Positions 17,425 through 25,355 of a DNA stretch of 64,000 nucleotides are shown here, one piece after another. The position numbers and the translations under genes are program-made. Origin of the DNA: CALANV01 sp036381615 (GTDB taxonomy: Bacteria; Pseudomonadota; Alphaproteobacteria; CACIAM-22H2); NCBI GenBank assembly GCA_036381615.1, contig DASVCL010000003.1:1-64000 (forward strand), in the 5' to 3' direction. The notes below the pieces were generated by a model. It saw nothing but the letters and a program-made list of their open reading frames with translations. It searched no databases and had not been told where the DNA came from. Every line of letters starts with the position of its first letter. The stretch's first letter is position 1.

Positions 17425-18773
17425 CACATCAACCCGTAGGATTTGGCGAGCAATTCGATCGGATGCACGGCGCGGGCGACGGCCGGCTTGCCCTCCTCGT
17501 CGAGGCGATCCATCCCCTGGACGATGTGCTCGCCGGCCAGCGGGCATTCGGATGCCAAATGCGCCTTGGCGTTCTTGATGGCGGTCCGTGCAACCGGCCG
17601 TCCGACCTTCAAGGCGGTCTCGAAATTCGCCTTCATGACGCCCCACGAGCCGCCGTGGCCCGAACAGCGCTCGATGACGGCAAGATCGATGCCGGGAATC
17701 AGGCGCAGCATTTCAGCACCTTTCTGACCCATGTTCTGAGCCCGGGCGTGACAGGCGAGATGCATCGTCACGCCACCGTCGAGCGGCTGCAGGCCCGGCG
17801 CCAGTCCATGCCGCTTCGAGATGTCGAGCACGTATTCGGCGACGTCGAACGTCGCTTTGGCCAGCTTCTTGACCTTCTCGTCTTCGGGCAGGATCAACGG
17901 CCACTCGAACTTGAGCATGAGCGCGCAGGAAGGCACCAGCGCCACGACGTCGTACCCCTCGTCGATGAGCGGCTCGAACGCGGCGGCGACCGCCCGGGCA
18001 TTCTCGCTGACCTTCTCGATCTCGCCATGCTCGAGCTGGGGCATTCCGCAGCAGCGCGGATAGACGACCTTGGTCTCGACGCCGTTATGCGCGAGCACGG
18101 CGCGGGTCGCCATGCCGATCCCGGGATTGTTGTAGTTGACGAAGCACGTGGCATAGAGCGCCGCCTTGCGGCCGGCCTTCGCCGCCGGAGCGGCGGTATT
18201 GATCTGCACCGGCTCCTGCTTTGCCCGCACGGCGAACGTCTTGCCGTGAAACTTGGGCAGCTTCGCCTCGCGATGCACGCCGGCGATGCTCTCGAGTACG
18301 CCGCGCGTCATCCTGTTTTCGGTCGATGCCGCCCAATTCGCGAGCGGCGCGACTGCCGCTCCGATGCGGCCGTTGCGGTCCGTCTTCGTCAGCTCCCGCT
18401 CCGCGAACGGGACCTTGCCCTTGCGCGCCTCGATGGCGCGATAGCGGAGCATCAGGTGCGGAAAATCGACATTGAACTCGTGCGGCGGAACATACGGACA
18501 CTTGGTCATGAAGCACATGTCGCACAGCGTGCAGGCATCCACGACCTTTTTGAAGTCCTCGCTCCTGACCTCTTCCATCACCTCGTTCGGCGTGGAATCG
18601 ACGAGATCGAACAGCCGCGGGAACGAGTCACAGAGGTTGAAGCAGCGGCGGCAACCGTGACAGATGTCGAAGACCCGGCGCAGTTCCGCATCGAGCTTCG
18701 CCTCATCCCAGAAATCGGGATTGCGCCAGTCGATCGGATGGCGTGTCGGCGCCTCGAGGCTGCCTTCGCGCAT
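17424..18773 (-). CDS. GlpC-like (heterodisulfide-reductase-related) iron-sulfur protein
   Basis: 449 aa. Two [4Fe-4S] motifs are near the N-terminus: Cys38-x2-41-x2-44-x3-48 and Cys81-x2-84-x2-87-x4-92. Two CCG-type regions follow: Cys210...Cys241-Cys242-Gly (YPRCCGMPQ)...Cys283, and a second with Cys341, Cys370 (RCSGHGG, lacking the double cysteine) and Cys410. Related to the electron-transfer subunit of anaerobic glycerol-3-phosphate dehydrogenase, but no glpA or glpB is nearby. Here it probably passes electrons to, or from, rubrerythrin or the DUF3501 protein (inference). It follows rubrerythrin after 170 bases. Confidence 0.87.
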   Translation of the reverse strand: MREGSLEAPTRHPIDWRNPDFWDEAKLDAELRRVFDICHGCRRCFNLCDSFPRLFDLVDSTPNEVMEEVRSEDFKKVVDACTLCDMCFMTKCPYVPPHEFNVDFPHLMLRYRAIEARKGKVPFAERELTKTDRNGRIGAAVAPLANWAASTENRMTRGVLESIAGVHREAKLPKFHGKTFAVRAKQEPVQINTAAPAAKAGRKAALYATCFVNYNNPGIGMATRAVLAHNGVETKVVYPRCCGMPQLEHGEIEKVSENARAVAAAFEPLIDEGYDVVALVPSCALMLKFEWPLILPEDEKVKKLAKATFDVAEYVLDISKRHGLAPGLQPLDGGVTMHLACHARAQNMGQKGAEMLRLIPGIDLAVIERCSGHGGSWGVMKANFETALKVGRPVARTAIKNAKAHLASECPLAGEHIVQGMDRLDEEGKPAVARAVHPIELLAKSYGLM

Positions 18774-18943
18774 GTCGTACGTTCCTTCGAATCAGATCAG
18801 AATCGACCTAGGCACGGCGGCGGCCGAACGGTTGGAGGAACGCAAGAACAACGGCTGACGCGGCGGATTTGCCGCCGGACGTGTCGCCTTGCGCCTCCAA
18901 CGCCATTCGGCGCGCCGTCTCGTGCGCCGGACCGTCAGGCCGC

Positions 18944-19363
18944 TTAACGCAGCTCGTTCAGGGTCTTCTGGAACTTGCCGGCGTGAGACTTCTCGGCCTT
19001 GGCGAGCGTCTCGAACCAGTCGGCAATCTCGTCGAAGCCCTCCTCGCGGGCCGTACGCGCCATGCCGGGATACATGTCGGTGTACTCGTGCGTCTCGCCG
19101 GCAATGGCCGCCTTGAGGTTCTGTTCGGTCGTACCGATCGGCTCACCCGTCGCCGGATCGCCGACCTCTTCCAGGAACTCGAGGTGACCGTGCGCGTGGC
19201 CGGTCTCACCCTCTGCCGTCGACCGGAAAACCGCGGCGACGTCGTTGTATCCTTCGACGTCGGCCTTCTGCGCGAAATAGAGATAGCGCCGGTTAGCCTG
19301 GCTTTCGCCCGCGAACGCGGCCTTCAGGTTCGCTTCCGTCTTCGTTCCCTTCAGCTTGGGCAT
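18944..19363 (-). CDS. rbr: Rubrerythrin (diiron domain only)
   Basis: Ferritin-like diiron protein that reduces peroxide, 139 aa. The ligand pattern is complete: Glu20, Glu53, His56, Glu90, Glu93, Glu124, His127. The C-terminal rubredoxin domain of classical rubrerythrin is absent, so electrons must come from another protein; the GlpC-like protein encoded next is a candidate. ATG 19363 has a GAGGGGAGAGG ribosome-binding region; a longer frame upstream is not family-like. Its promoter region carries a perfect inverted repeat (19478-19500). Confidence 0.93.
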   Translation of the reverse strand: MPKLKGTKTEANLKAAFAGESQANRRYLYFAQKADVEGYNDVAAVFRSTAEGETGHAHGHLEFLEEVGDPATGEPIGTTEQNLKAAIAGETHEYTDMYPGMARTAREEGFDEIADWFETLAKAEKSHAGKFQKTLNELR

Positions 19364-19447
19364 GGTCCTCTCCCCTCGTTGACACATGGAGTCGATACGA
19401 CTCCATCTCACCTTCGCCGGCCGCCGGATCGGCGGTGGCTTAGCCCG

Positions 19448-19477
19448 TATATGCGCCTAGCCGGGGAGGGGTGTCAA
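19448..19477 (-). promoter_or_regulatory. Putative rubrerythrin-operon promoter
   Basis: Consensus -35 TTGACA (minus strand, 19477-19472) and CATATA -10 (19453-19448), 18 bases apart, would start a leader of roughly 75-80 bases before ATG 19363. The -35 touches the inverted repeat at 19478-19500 directly. Confidence 0.55.
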
Positions 19478-19500
19478 TACTCTAGATCAATTCTAGAGTA
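19478..19500. promoter_or_regulatory. Perfect inverted-repeat operator candidate upstream of rbr
   Basis: Arms TACTCTAGA (19478-19486) and TCTAGAGTA (19492-19500) are exact reverse complements around a 5-base spacer, abutting the TTGACA -35 box. The TCTAGA cores recall the TTTAGAA/TTCTAAA iron-control element I associate with Irr (family knowledge). The Irr-like gene ends 22 bases away. Binding by that protein is inference. Confidence 0.6.
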
Positions 19501-19521
19501 GAGCTGAAATCAAAGCGACGG

Positions 19522-19947
19522 CTATATTTTCATCGGGCCGGAAAGCCGGACGATGACGTCGACGCGGCGCACGGACGTGCCCGCCGGCGCGGCCGGAAGC
19601 GACGTAACATGGACCTGATCGCCGGGGATGTCCTGCAGCTCGCCCGTATCTTCGAAGAAGAAATGATGATGGTCGCCGATATTGGTGTCGAAGTACGAGC
19701 GCGTCGAATCGACGACGACCTCGCGCAGCAGGCCGGCCTCGGTGAACTGATTGAGCGTGTTGTAGACCGTCGCCAGGGACACGCGAACGCCCGCCCGCTG
19801 GGCCTCGGCATGCAGCTGCTCCGCCGAGACGTGACGATCGCCGCCGTCATAGAGAAGGCGCACCAGCGCGAGCCGCTGGCGCGTCGGCCGCAGGCCGACG
19901 GCCCGCAACCGCTCGATGGCCTGAGCAAAGGGTCGGTTCGCGCTCAT
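19522..19947 (-). CDS. irr: Fur-family regulator, Irr-like
   Basis: 141 aa winged-helix metalloregulator. The DNA-binding helix region GLRPTRQRLALVRLLYDGG and SLATVYNTLNQFTEAGLL are standard Fur features. The segment SYFDTNIGDHHHFFFEDTGE has the HHH triplet (His93-95) found in Irr, and there are no CxxC zinc pairs, unlike classical Fur, Zur or PerR. Irr proteins respond to haem/iron status; PerR-like peroxide sensing is the alternative given rubrerythrin downstream. A plausible promoter lies only nine bases before the ATG, with no ribosome-binding site. Confidence 0.85.
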   Translation of the reverse strand: MSANRPFAQAIERLRAVGLRPTRQRLALVRLLYDGGDRHVSAEQLHAEAQRAGVRVSLATVYNTLNQFTEAGLLREVVVDSTRSYFDTNIGDHHHFFFEDTGELQDIPGDQVHVTSLPAAPAGTSVRRVDVIVRLSGPMKI

Positions 19948-19956
19948 ATCAGAGCG

Positions 19957-19985
19957 TATATAGGCGACGGCTGTTATAAAATAAA
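19957..19985 (-). promoter_or_regulatory. Putative irr promoter giving a leaderless message
   Basis: TTTATT (19985-19980) and TATATA (19962-19957) are 17 bases apart on the minus strand. The -10 ends nine bases before the ATG at 19947. A normal start 6-7 bases downstream would leave only about three untranslated bases, and no Shine-Dalgarno sequence is visible. Confidence 0.4.
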
Positions 19986-20151
19986 GGGCCCGGCTGTGGA
20001 TACTGGCCAACTTCTTGGAATAGCTCGAAACTGAGCGCGGCAACCGTCCGAGGTTGCAGACATGGGCCGGCCCCGATCGCACCGAGACCGGTACGACAGG
20101 GACCACCTCTACGGTTAAGATTTCCAGCCGCCCGCGTTCCCGCGGATGCGG

Positions 20152-21564
20152 TTAATCCCCGGTCTGGATCCGCTCGATGAGCTGGCGGACGGTCGGCACG
20201 AAGCCGTTCGAATAGAACGGGTCCTCCGCGAAGCGATAGGCGTTGTGTCCGGCGAACATGAGCTGCTGGTCGACGTCGCCGCCATGGCTGATGTCCTGCA
20301 GTGTCTTCTGGATGCAGAACGAACGCGGGTCCGCCTTCTTGCCCGTCGAGCCCTCTTCGTTCTGTGCCCAGTTCGAGAATATGCACGCCGAAAGGCACCC
20401 CATGCAGTTGATCTGGTCCGTCCGGATCTCCGCGGCCTTCTGCGGGGTGACGAAGATGAGGGTCGAGTCCGGCGTCCGCAATGGCTCCGTGAAGCCTTCA
20501 CGTACCCAGCTTTCGGCCTTTTCCTTGTCGGTCTGGGTAAGATAGACGAGGCGTCCCCGCGCACCGACGGCGAACGGCGTATCGAGTTCGCCGACCGGGG
20601 TCGACGAATAGGGGACCTGCCGGCGCGAGCGCTCCTGCAGTTCCATGAGGAACTGATTGTTCACCGCGGACGAGTAGAAGCCGGTCGGCGAGAAGCGATG
20701 GAGCAATACGTCGCCCGCCTTGAGCGTGAGCAACTTGCGCTTCCACGCGTCGGAGATCGGGCTTTCCTTCGTCAGCAGCGGACGTGTCCCGAACTGAAAG
20801 GCCACGGGACCGACATCCGGATTATCCAGGAAGTCCTCCCATTCGCGCAGGAACCACACGCCGCCGGCCATGATGACGGGTGTCTGCTCGAGCCCGAACT
20901 CGTTCATCTGGCGGCGCAGCGCCACCACCCGCGGCAGCGGCGGCTCCGGCCGCAACGGGTCCTCGGCATTGGACAGGCCGTTATGGCCGCCGGCAAGCCA
21001 GGGATCCTCGTAGACGACGGCGCCGAGCCAGTCGCGAAACTTGTGGTAGGCGCGCTTCCACAGCGCGCGGAATGCGCGCGACGAGGACACGATCGGATAG
21101 TAGTAGACGCCGTAGCGCGCGCAGATTTCGGCGATCTTGTACGGCATGCCTGCGCCGCAGGTCACGCCATGGATCAGGCCCTTCGCCCCCTCCAGCACGG
21201 CGTGAAGGATGCGTTCGGCCGCCCCCATCTCCCACAGGATGTTCATGTGGATGCGGCCCTCGCCGCCGGCGATCTCGTAGGCGACGCGCGCCTGCGTGAT
21301 CGCGCCCTTGATGGCGTAGGCGACGAGTTCCTCGTGCCGCTCGCGTCGCGTCCGGCCATAGTAGACGACGGGGATCAGGTTGCCGTCGGCATCGCGCGCG
21401 TCGGCGTTGACCCCGGAGAACGTGCCGACACCGCCGCAGCGCGCCCAGGCGCCCGAGCTCTCGCCGTTCGAGACGGAGATGCCCTTGCCGCCTTCGACCA
21501 GCGGCAGGCATTCACGGCCAGAGAGGATAAGCGGCTTCAGTGCCTTCACGTTTCCATCCACCAA
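20152..21564 (-). CDS. Nitronate monooxygenase-like flavoprotein with C-terminal cysteine cluster
   Basis: 470 aa, longer than classical nitronate monooxygenases (about 310-380). The FMN TIM-barrel features of the 2-nitropropane dioxygenase family are present: TFSGVNADARDADGN early, LIHGVTCGAGMPYKI, PVIMAGGVWFLREWEDFL and GPVAFQFGTRPLLTKESP. After the barrel comes Cys387-x2-Cys390-x3-Cys394-x22-Cys417 (CMGCLSAC...SFCIQ), a pattern like the [4Fe-4S] site of dienoyl-CoA-reductase-type enzymes. Substrate unknown; it may be a different oxidoreductase than the name suggests. Stands alone with about 180-base gaps on both sides. Confidence 0.82.
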   Translation of the reverse strand: MVDGNVKALKPLILSGRECLPLVEGGKGISVSNGESSGAWARCGGVGTFSGVNADARDADGNLIPVVYYGRTRRERHEELVAYAIKGAITQARVAYEIAGGEGRIHMNILWEMGAAERILHAVLEGAKGLIHGVTCGAGMPYKIAEICARYGVYYYPIVSSSRAFRALWKRAYHKFRDWLGAVVYEDPWLAGGHNGLSNAEDPLRPEPPLPRVVALRRQMNEFGLEQTPVIMAGGVWFLREWEDFLDNPDVGPVAFQFGTRPLLTKESPISDAWKRKLLTLKAGDVLLHRFSPTGFYSSAVNNQFLMELQERSRRQVPYSSTPVGELDTPFAVGARGRLVYLTQTDKEKAESWVREGFTEPLRTPDSTLIFVTPQKAAEIRTDQINCMGCLSACIFSNWAQNEEGSTGKKADPRSFCIQKTLQDISHGGDVDQQLMFAGHNAYRFAEDPFYSNGFVPTVRQLIERIQTGD

Positions 21565-21746
21565 GCATTTGTTCGGAGTTCTGATGTGCCGGACAACCTC
21601 ATCCGCGCACAGGATCTACGCGCCGTGCCAGAAGCGCTCCTCAAGTGCCCTTATATAGGTATAGGCGTCATGGCCGCGAAACACCAGCGGGGATGGTGCA
21701 GCTGCCGCCGCCGCTCGACCGGACGTGGCCATTGCGCGCTCGCAGG

Positions 21747-22502
21747 TCACGCCGAGGCCTCTGCCCTGAGGCCGTCTGCAATCACCGCGGGCACGTCGGT
21801 GATGACGGCGTCAGCGCCCCAGGCAATCAACTCACCGGCACGCGCCGCCTCGTTCACGGTCCAGGTCAGGACGGCGAATCCCGCGGCCTTTATGTCGCGG
21901 AGCGTAGCCTCGGTCATATAACGTGCATTGGGATGCACGGCAGCGCAACCCAGCATTTCGGCTTGGCGCCGCCAATCGGGGGGAAGCCGGTCGACCAGAT
22001 AGCCGCGCGGCAGCTCGGGCGCTGCGGCCCGGGCCGCCTGAAGCGAGTCGACGGAGAAGCTGGAGATGACCGGGCGGGGCGCATCGGCCGGCCAATGCCG
22101 TTTCACCGTTGCAACGGCAATCTCGGCGGTTTCGCGCTCGCGGCCGCGGCAAGGCTTCACCTCGAGATTGAAGCCCATTTCCAACGCGACAAGAAGCTCG
22201 AGCGTCTCGGCCAATGTCGGAACGCGTTCGCCGGCGAAACGGGGGTCGAACCACGCGCCGGCATCGAGGCGCCGGATCTCGTCGAGCGTCCGGTCGCGGA
22301 CGGGGCCGGCTCCGTCGGTGGTCCGGTCGAGTGTCTCATCGTGCATGAGGATGGGCTGCGAGTCCGCCGTCAGCTTTACGTCGAACTCGACCCAGCGCGC
22401 CCCTTCGGCGTGGGCGCGCCGAATCGCGGCGAGCGTGTTCTCCGGCGCATTCGCCTTGGCACCGCGATGCGCGATGATGCGGGGAACGGCGAGAGTGGCC
22501 AT
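21747..22502 (-). CDS. Glycerophosphodiester phosphodiesterase
   Basis: Hydrolyses deacylated phospholipids to glycerol-3-phosphate and an alcohol. The 251 aa TIM-barrel has the catalytic IIAHRGAKANAPENT and FDVKLTADSQPILMHDETL, with the GDPD insertion TTDGAGPVRDRTLDEIR. No signal peptide, so a cytoplasmic UgpQ type is likely. ATG 22502 is chosen over an ATG seven codons earlier because AAGGA is well spaced before it. Downstream of pnp in the same direction, about 70 bases apart. Confidence 0.93.
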   Translation of the reverse strand: MATLAVPRIIAHRGAKANAPENTLAAIRRAHAEGARWVEFDVKLTADSQPILMHDETLDRTTDGAGPVRDRTLDEIRRLDAGAWFDPRFAGERVPTLAETLELLVALEMGFNLEVKPCRGRERETAEIAVATVKRHWPADAPRPVISSFSVDSLQAARAAAPELPRGYLVDRLPPDWRRQAEMLGCAAVHPNARYMTEATLRDIKAAGFAVLTWTVNEAARAGELIAWGADAVITDVPAVIADGLRAEASA

Positions 22503-22572
22503 CAGCTGTTCCTTCTCCCACACGTTCCGGCGCGGACTGCAGTTCCCATCATGCGGCGACAGGTGCCACGAC

Positions 22573-24723
22573 TCAGGTCTGCGCCGCTCGCGGCTCGCGG
22601 GTCTTTTCCTTCTCGAATTGCTCCGAGATGTCCTCGCCCGTCACCTGATCGACGCGCTTCATCGACAGCTTCACCTTGCCGCGCTCGTCGAACCCGATCA
22701 GCTTCACCTTGACGCTGTCGCCGACCTTCACGACGTCGCTCGTCTTTTCGACGCGGCGCGGCGCGAGCTCGGAGATATGCACCAGGCCGTCGCGGCTTCC
22801 GAGGAAGTTCACGAAGGCGCCGAAGTCCATGATCTTCACCACCTTCCCGGTATAGATCTGGCCCACTTCCGGCTCAGCGACGATCCCCTTGATCCAGTCG
22901 ATCGCGCGCTTCGCCGCATCGCCGTCGACGGCCGCGACCTTCACCGTACCGTCGTCCTCGATGTCGATCTTCACGCCGGTCGTCTCGGTGATCTCGCGGA
23001 TCACCTTGCCGCCCGTGCCGATCACTTCACGGATCTTGTCCTTGGGAATCGTGAACGTCGTGATCCGCGGCGCGTTCTTGCTGATCTCCGCGCGCGGGGC
23101 GGTCAGGCCCTTGGCCATCTCCGCCAGAATATGCATACGGCCGTCGCGCGCCTGGGCCAGCGCCTGCCGCATGATCTGCTCGTTGATCGACGTGATCTTG
23201 AGGTCCATCTGCAGCGACGTGACACCGACCTCCGTGCCGGCGACCTTGAAGTCCATGTCGCCGAGGTGATCCTCGTCGCCGAGGATGTCGGAAAGCACGG
23301 CGAAGCCGTTCTCTTCCTTGATCAATCCCATGGCGATGCCGGCCACGGGCCGCAGCAGCGGCACGCCGGCGTCCATGAGCGCGAGCGACGAGCCGCAGAC
23401 GGTCGCCATCGACGACGAGCCATTCGACTCGGTGATCTCGGACACGACGCGGATCGTGTACGGAAACTTCGCCTTGTCGGGCAGCACCGGGTGAATCGCG
23501 CGCCATGCGAGCTTGCCGTGGCCGACTTCGCGGCGTCCCGGCGAGCCGAGACGCCCGGCCTCGCCCACCGAGTACGGCGGGAAGTTGTAGTGAAGCAGGA
23601 AGTGCTCGCGATACTCGCCTTCAAGCGCGTCGATGATCTGCTCGTCCTCGCCGGTGCCGAGCGTCGCGGTTACGAGCGCCTGGGTCTCGCCCCGGGTGAA
23701 AAGGGCGGAGCCGTGCGTGCGCGGCAGGACGCCGACCTCGCATCGGATCGGACGGATCGACGTCGTGTCGCGACCGTCGATGCGGCGCCCGGTCGACAGG
23801 ATGGCGTTGCGGACGATCTGGCTCTCGAGTTCCTTGAAGACGGTGGGGACCACCGCCACCTCGGCCGGATTCTCGGCCACGAGCGCGAGCGCCTTCTCCT
23901 TCACCGCCGCAATCTTCTCGTGACGAACCTGCTTCACCGTCTCCTGGTAGGCGGCGCGAAGGTCATCCCAGATCGCGGCCTTCAGCCGCTCGGTCACGGT
24001 CTGGATCTCGGCCGGAACCTCCGGCATCGGCCAGGGATCCTTGGCGCAGCGCTCGGCAAATTCGATGATCGCCTCGATGACCGGCTGGAAGTGCTGGTGG
24101 CCGAACATCACCGCGCCGAGCATGACTTCCTCGGGCAGCTCCTTGGCCTCGGATTCGACCATCAGCACGCCTTCCTGCGTGCCGGCGACGACGAGGTCGA
24201 GCGCCGAGCGCCCCATCTCGTCGATCTGCGGATTGAGCTTGAACTGGCCGTCGATGTAGCCGACCCGCGCCGCGCCGATCGGACCCAGGAACGGAATGCC
24301 CGAGATCGTCAGCGCGGCCGAAGCGCCGATCATCGCCACGATGTCGGGATCGTTCTCCATGTCGTGCGACAGCACCGTGGCGATGACCTGCGTCTCGTTG
24401 CGGAAGCCCTCGACGAACAGCGGACGGATGGGCCGATCGATGAGCCGCGAAACCAGGGTCTCTCTCTCGCTCGGACGGCCTTCGCGCTTGAAGAAGCCGC
24501 CGGGGATCTTGCCGGCCGCGAAGGTTTTCTCCTGGTAGTTGACCGTCAGCGGGAAAAAATCGACGCCCGGCTTCGGCGCCTTGGCGGCGACGGCGGTGCA
24601 GAGGACAACGGTGTCGCCATAGGACACGAGCACGGCGCCGTCGGCCTGACGGGCGAGGCGTCCCGTTTCGAGGACAAGCTTGCGCCCGGCCCACATGATT
24701 TCCTTGCGTGTAATCTCGAACAT
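22573..24723 (-). CDS. pnp: Polyribonucleotide nucleotidyltransferase (PNPase)
   Basis: Phosphorolytic 3'-5' exoribonuclease and degradosome member, 716 aa. Two RNase PH-like domains: the first includes DFFPLTVNYQEKTFA, the second FTRGETQALVTATLGT and GSSSMATVCGSSLALMDAG. The KH domain motif IREVIGTGGKVIREI and an S1 domain (YTGKVVKIMDFGAFVNFL) are at the C-terminus. It follows rpsO as in most bacteria. The 345-base leader contains stable hairpins, consistent with the known self-regulation of pnp via RNase III cleavage (inference here). Confidence 0.98.
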   Translation of the reverse strand: MFEITRKEIMWAGRKLVLETGRLARQADGAVLVSYGDTVVLCTAVAAKAPKPGVDFFPLTVNYQEKTFAAGKIPGGFFKREGRPSERETLVSRLIDRPIRPLFVEGFRNETQVIATVLSHDMENDPDIVAMIGASAALTISGIPFLGPIGAARVGYIDGQFKLNPQIDEMGRSALDLVVAGTQEGVLMVESEAKELPEEVMLGAVMFGHQHFQPVIEAIIEFAERCAKDPWPMPEVPAEIQTVTERLKAAIWDDLRAAYQETVKQVRHEKIAAVKEKALALVAENPAEVAVVPTVFKELESQIVRNAILSTGRRIDGRDTTSIRPIRCEVGVLPRTHGSALFTRGETQALVTATLGTGEDEQIIDALEGEYREHFLLHYNFPPYSVGEAGRLGSPGRREVGHGKLAWRAIHPVLPDKAKFPYTIRVVSEITESNGSSSMATVCGSSLALMDAGVPLLRPVAGIAMGLIKEENGFAVLSDILGDEDHLGDMDFKVAGTEVGVTSLQMDLKITSINEQIMRQALAQARDGRMHILAEMAKGLTAPRAEISKNAPRITTFTIPKDKIREVIGTGGKVIREITETTGVKIDIEDDGTVKVAAVDGDAAKRAIDWIKGIVAEPEVGQIYTGKVVKIMDFGAFVNFLGSRDGLVHISELAPRRVEKTSDVVKVGDSVKVKLIGFDERGKVKLSMKRVDQVTGEDISEQFEKEKTREPRAAQT

Positions 24724-25068
24724 ATCTTCCTTCCTTCCACGTACGTCACCTCGCGCCCCGGATGGACGCGCGGCGTTGGCGCGCGGCTCAGTCCGGATGA
24801 CTGAGTCTGAACGCGCCTACACAGTCCAACGGACCTTGGAGCCCTGTCGGCTCTCACAGACTGGCCAGTGACAAGCAAGTGATCGGAGGTCTGGAGCGAC
24901 GGGGCGTACGTATCTCCCCGTCGCCGATTGCAAAAGAACGCGCGCGCGGCTGTCGCCTCCGATCCGCGTGGCGTCGTCGAACATCGAGAGATCCGGTCGA
25001 TCCGCACGGCCAGCGACTGTCTATACCGGGATTCCGGAATACCGGTCACGGCCGCTTACGCCTTCGGC
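24724..25068 (-). other. rpsO-pnp intergenic leader with hairpins
   Basis: No gene is seen in these 345 bases. Two perfect hairpins could form in the pnp message. One has arms GCGACGGGG/CCCCGTCGC (24916-24924 with 24896-24904, 11-base loop). The other has arms CTCAGT/ACTGAG (24800-24805 with 24787-24792). Neither is followed by a T tract, so they look like processing or control structures rather than terminators. A GC hairpin just after the rpsO stop also lacks T residues, allowing read-through into pnp. Confidence 0.45.
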
Positions 25069-25338
25069 CTAGCGCCGCAGTTCCAGTCTCTCGATCAGCG
25101 TCTCGTAGCGCTTGGCGTCCGTGCGCTTCAAGTACTCGAGCAGCCGGCGCCGCTGGCCGACCATCATGAGCAGCCCGCGCCGCGAGTGGAAATCCTTGTT
25201 ATGCGTCCCGAGATGCTCGGTCAGATTCTTGATGCGCTCGGACAGGATCGCGATCTGAACTTCCGGGGATCCGGTATCGCCGTCCTTCGTGGCGAAGGCC
25301 TTGATCAGCTCGGCCTTGCGCTCAGCCGTAATCGACAT
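25069..25338 (-). CDS. rpsO: 30S ribosomal protein S15
   Basis: Primary 16S rRNA-binding protein of the platform. 89 aa from ATG 25338, the usual length, starting MSITAERKAELIKAFATKDG and containing HSRRGLLMMVGQRRRLL and the C-terminal KRYETLIERLELRR. An ATG seven codons earlier gives a non-conserved extension; the ribosome-binding AAGGAG within that stretch (GAAGGAGCTGACG) supports 25338. Lies 17 bases after truB. Confidence 0.98.
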   Translation of the reverse strand: MSITAERKAELIKAFATKDGDTGSPEVQIAILSERIKNLTEHLGTHNKDFHSRRGLLMMVGQRRRLLEYLKRTDAKRYETLIERLELRR

Positions 25339-25355
25339 CGTCAGCTCCTTCTGGG

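Noticed and set aside
17424..18773. Calling the Fe-S protein glpC of anaerobic glycerol-3-phosphate dehydrogenase
   Set aside because: No glpA/glpB partner and a rubrerythrin/DUF3501 context; only the family resemblance is kept.
19995..20003. TGTGGATAC, one mismatch from a DnaA box, next to an AT-rich patch upstream of irr
   Set aside because: Single copy, no companion boxes and no unwinding element; not enough for an origin call.
22066..24804. Very long plus-strand open frame opposite pnp
   Set aside because: Antisense shadow of a GC-rich gene; the protein is arginine-rich low-complexity sequence while the pnp frame is a complete, recognisable enzyme.
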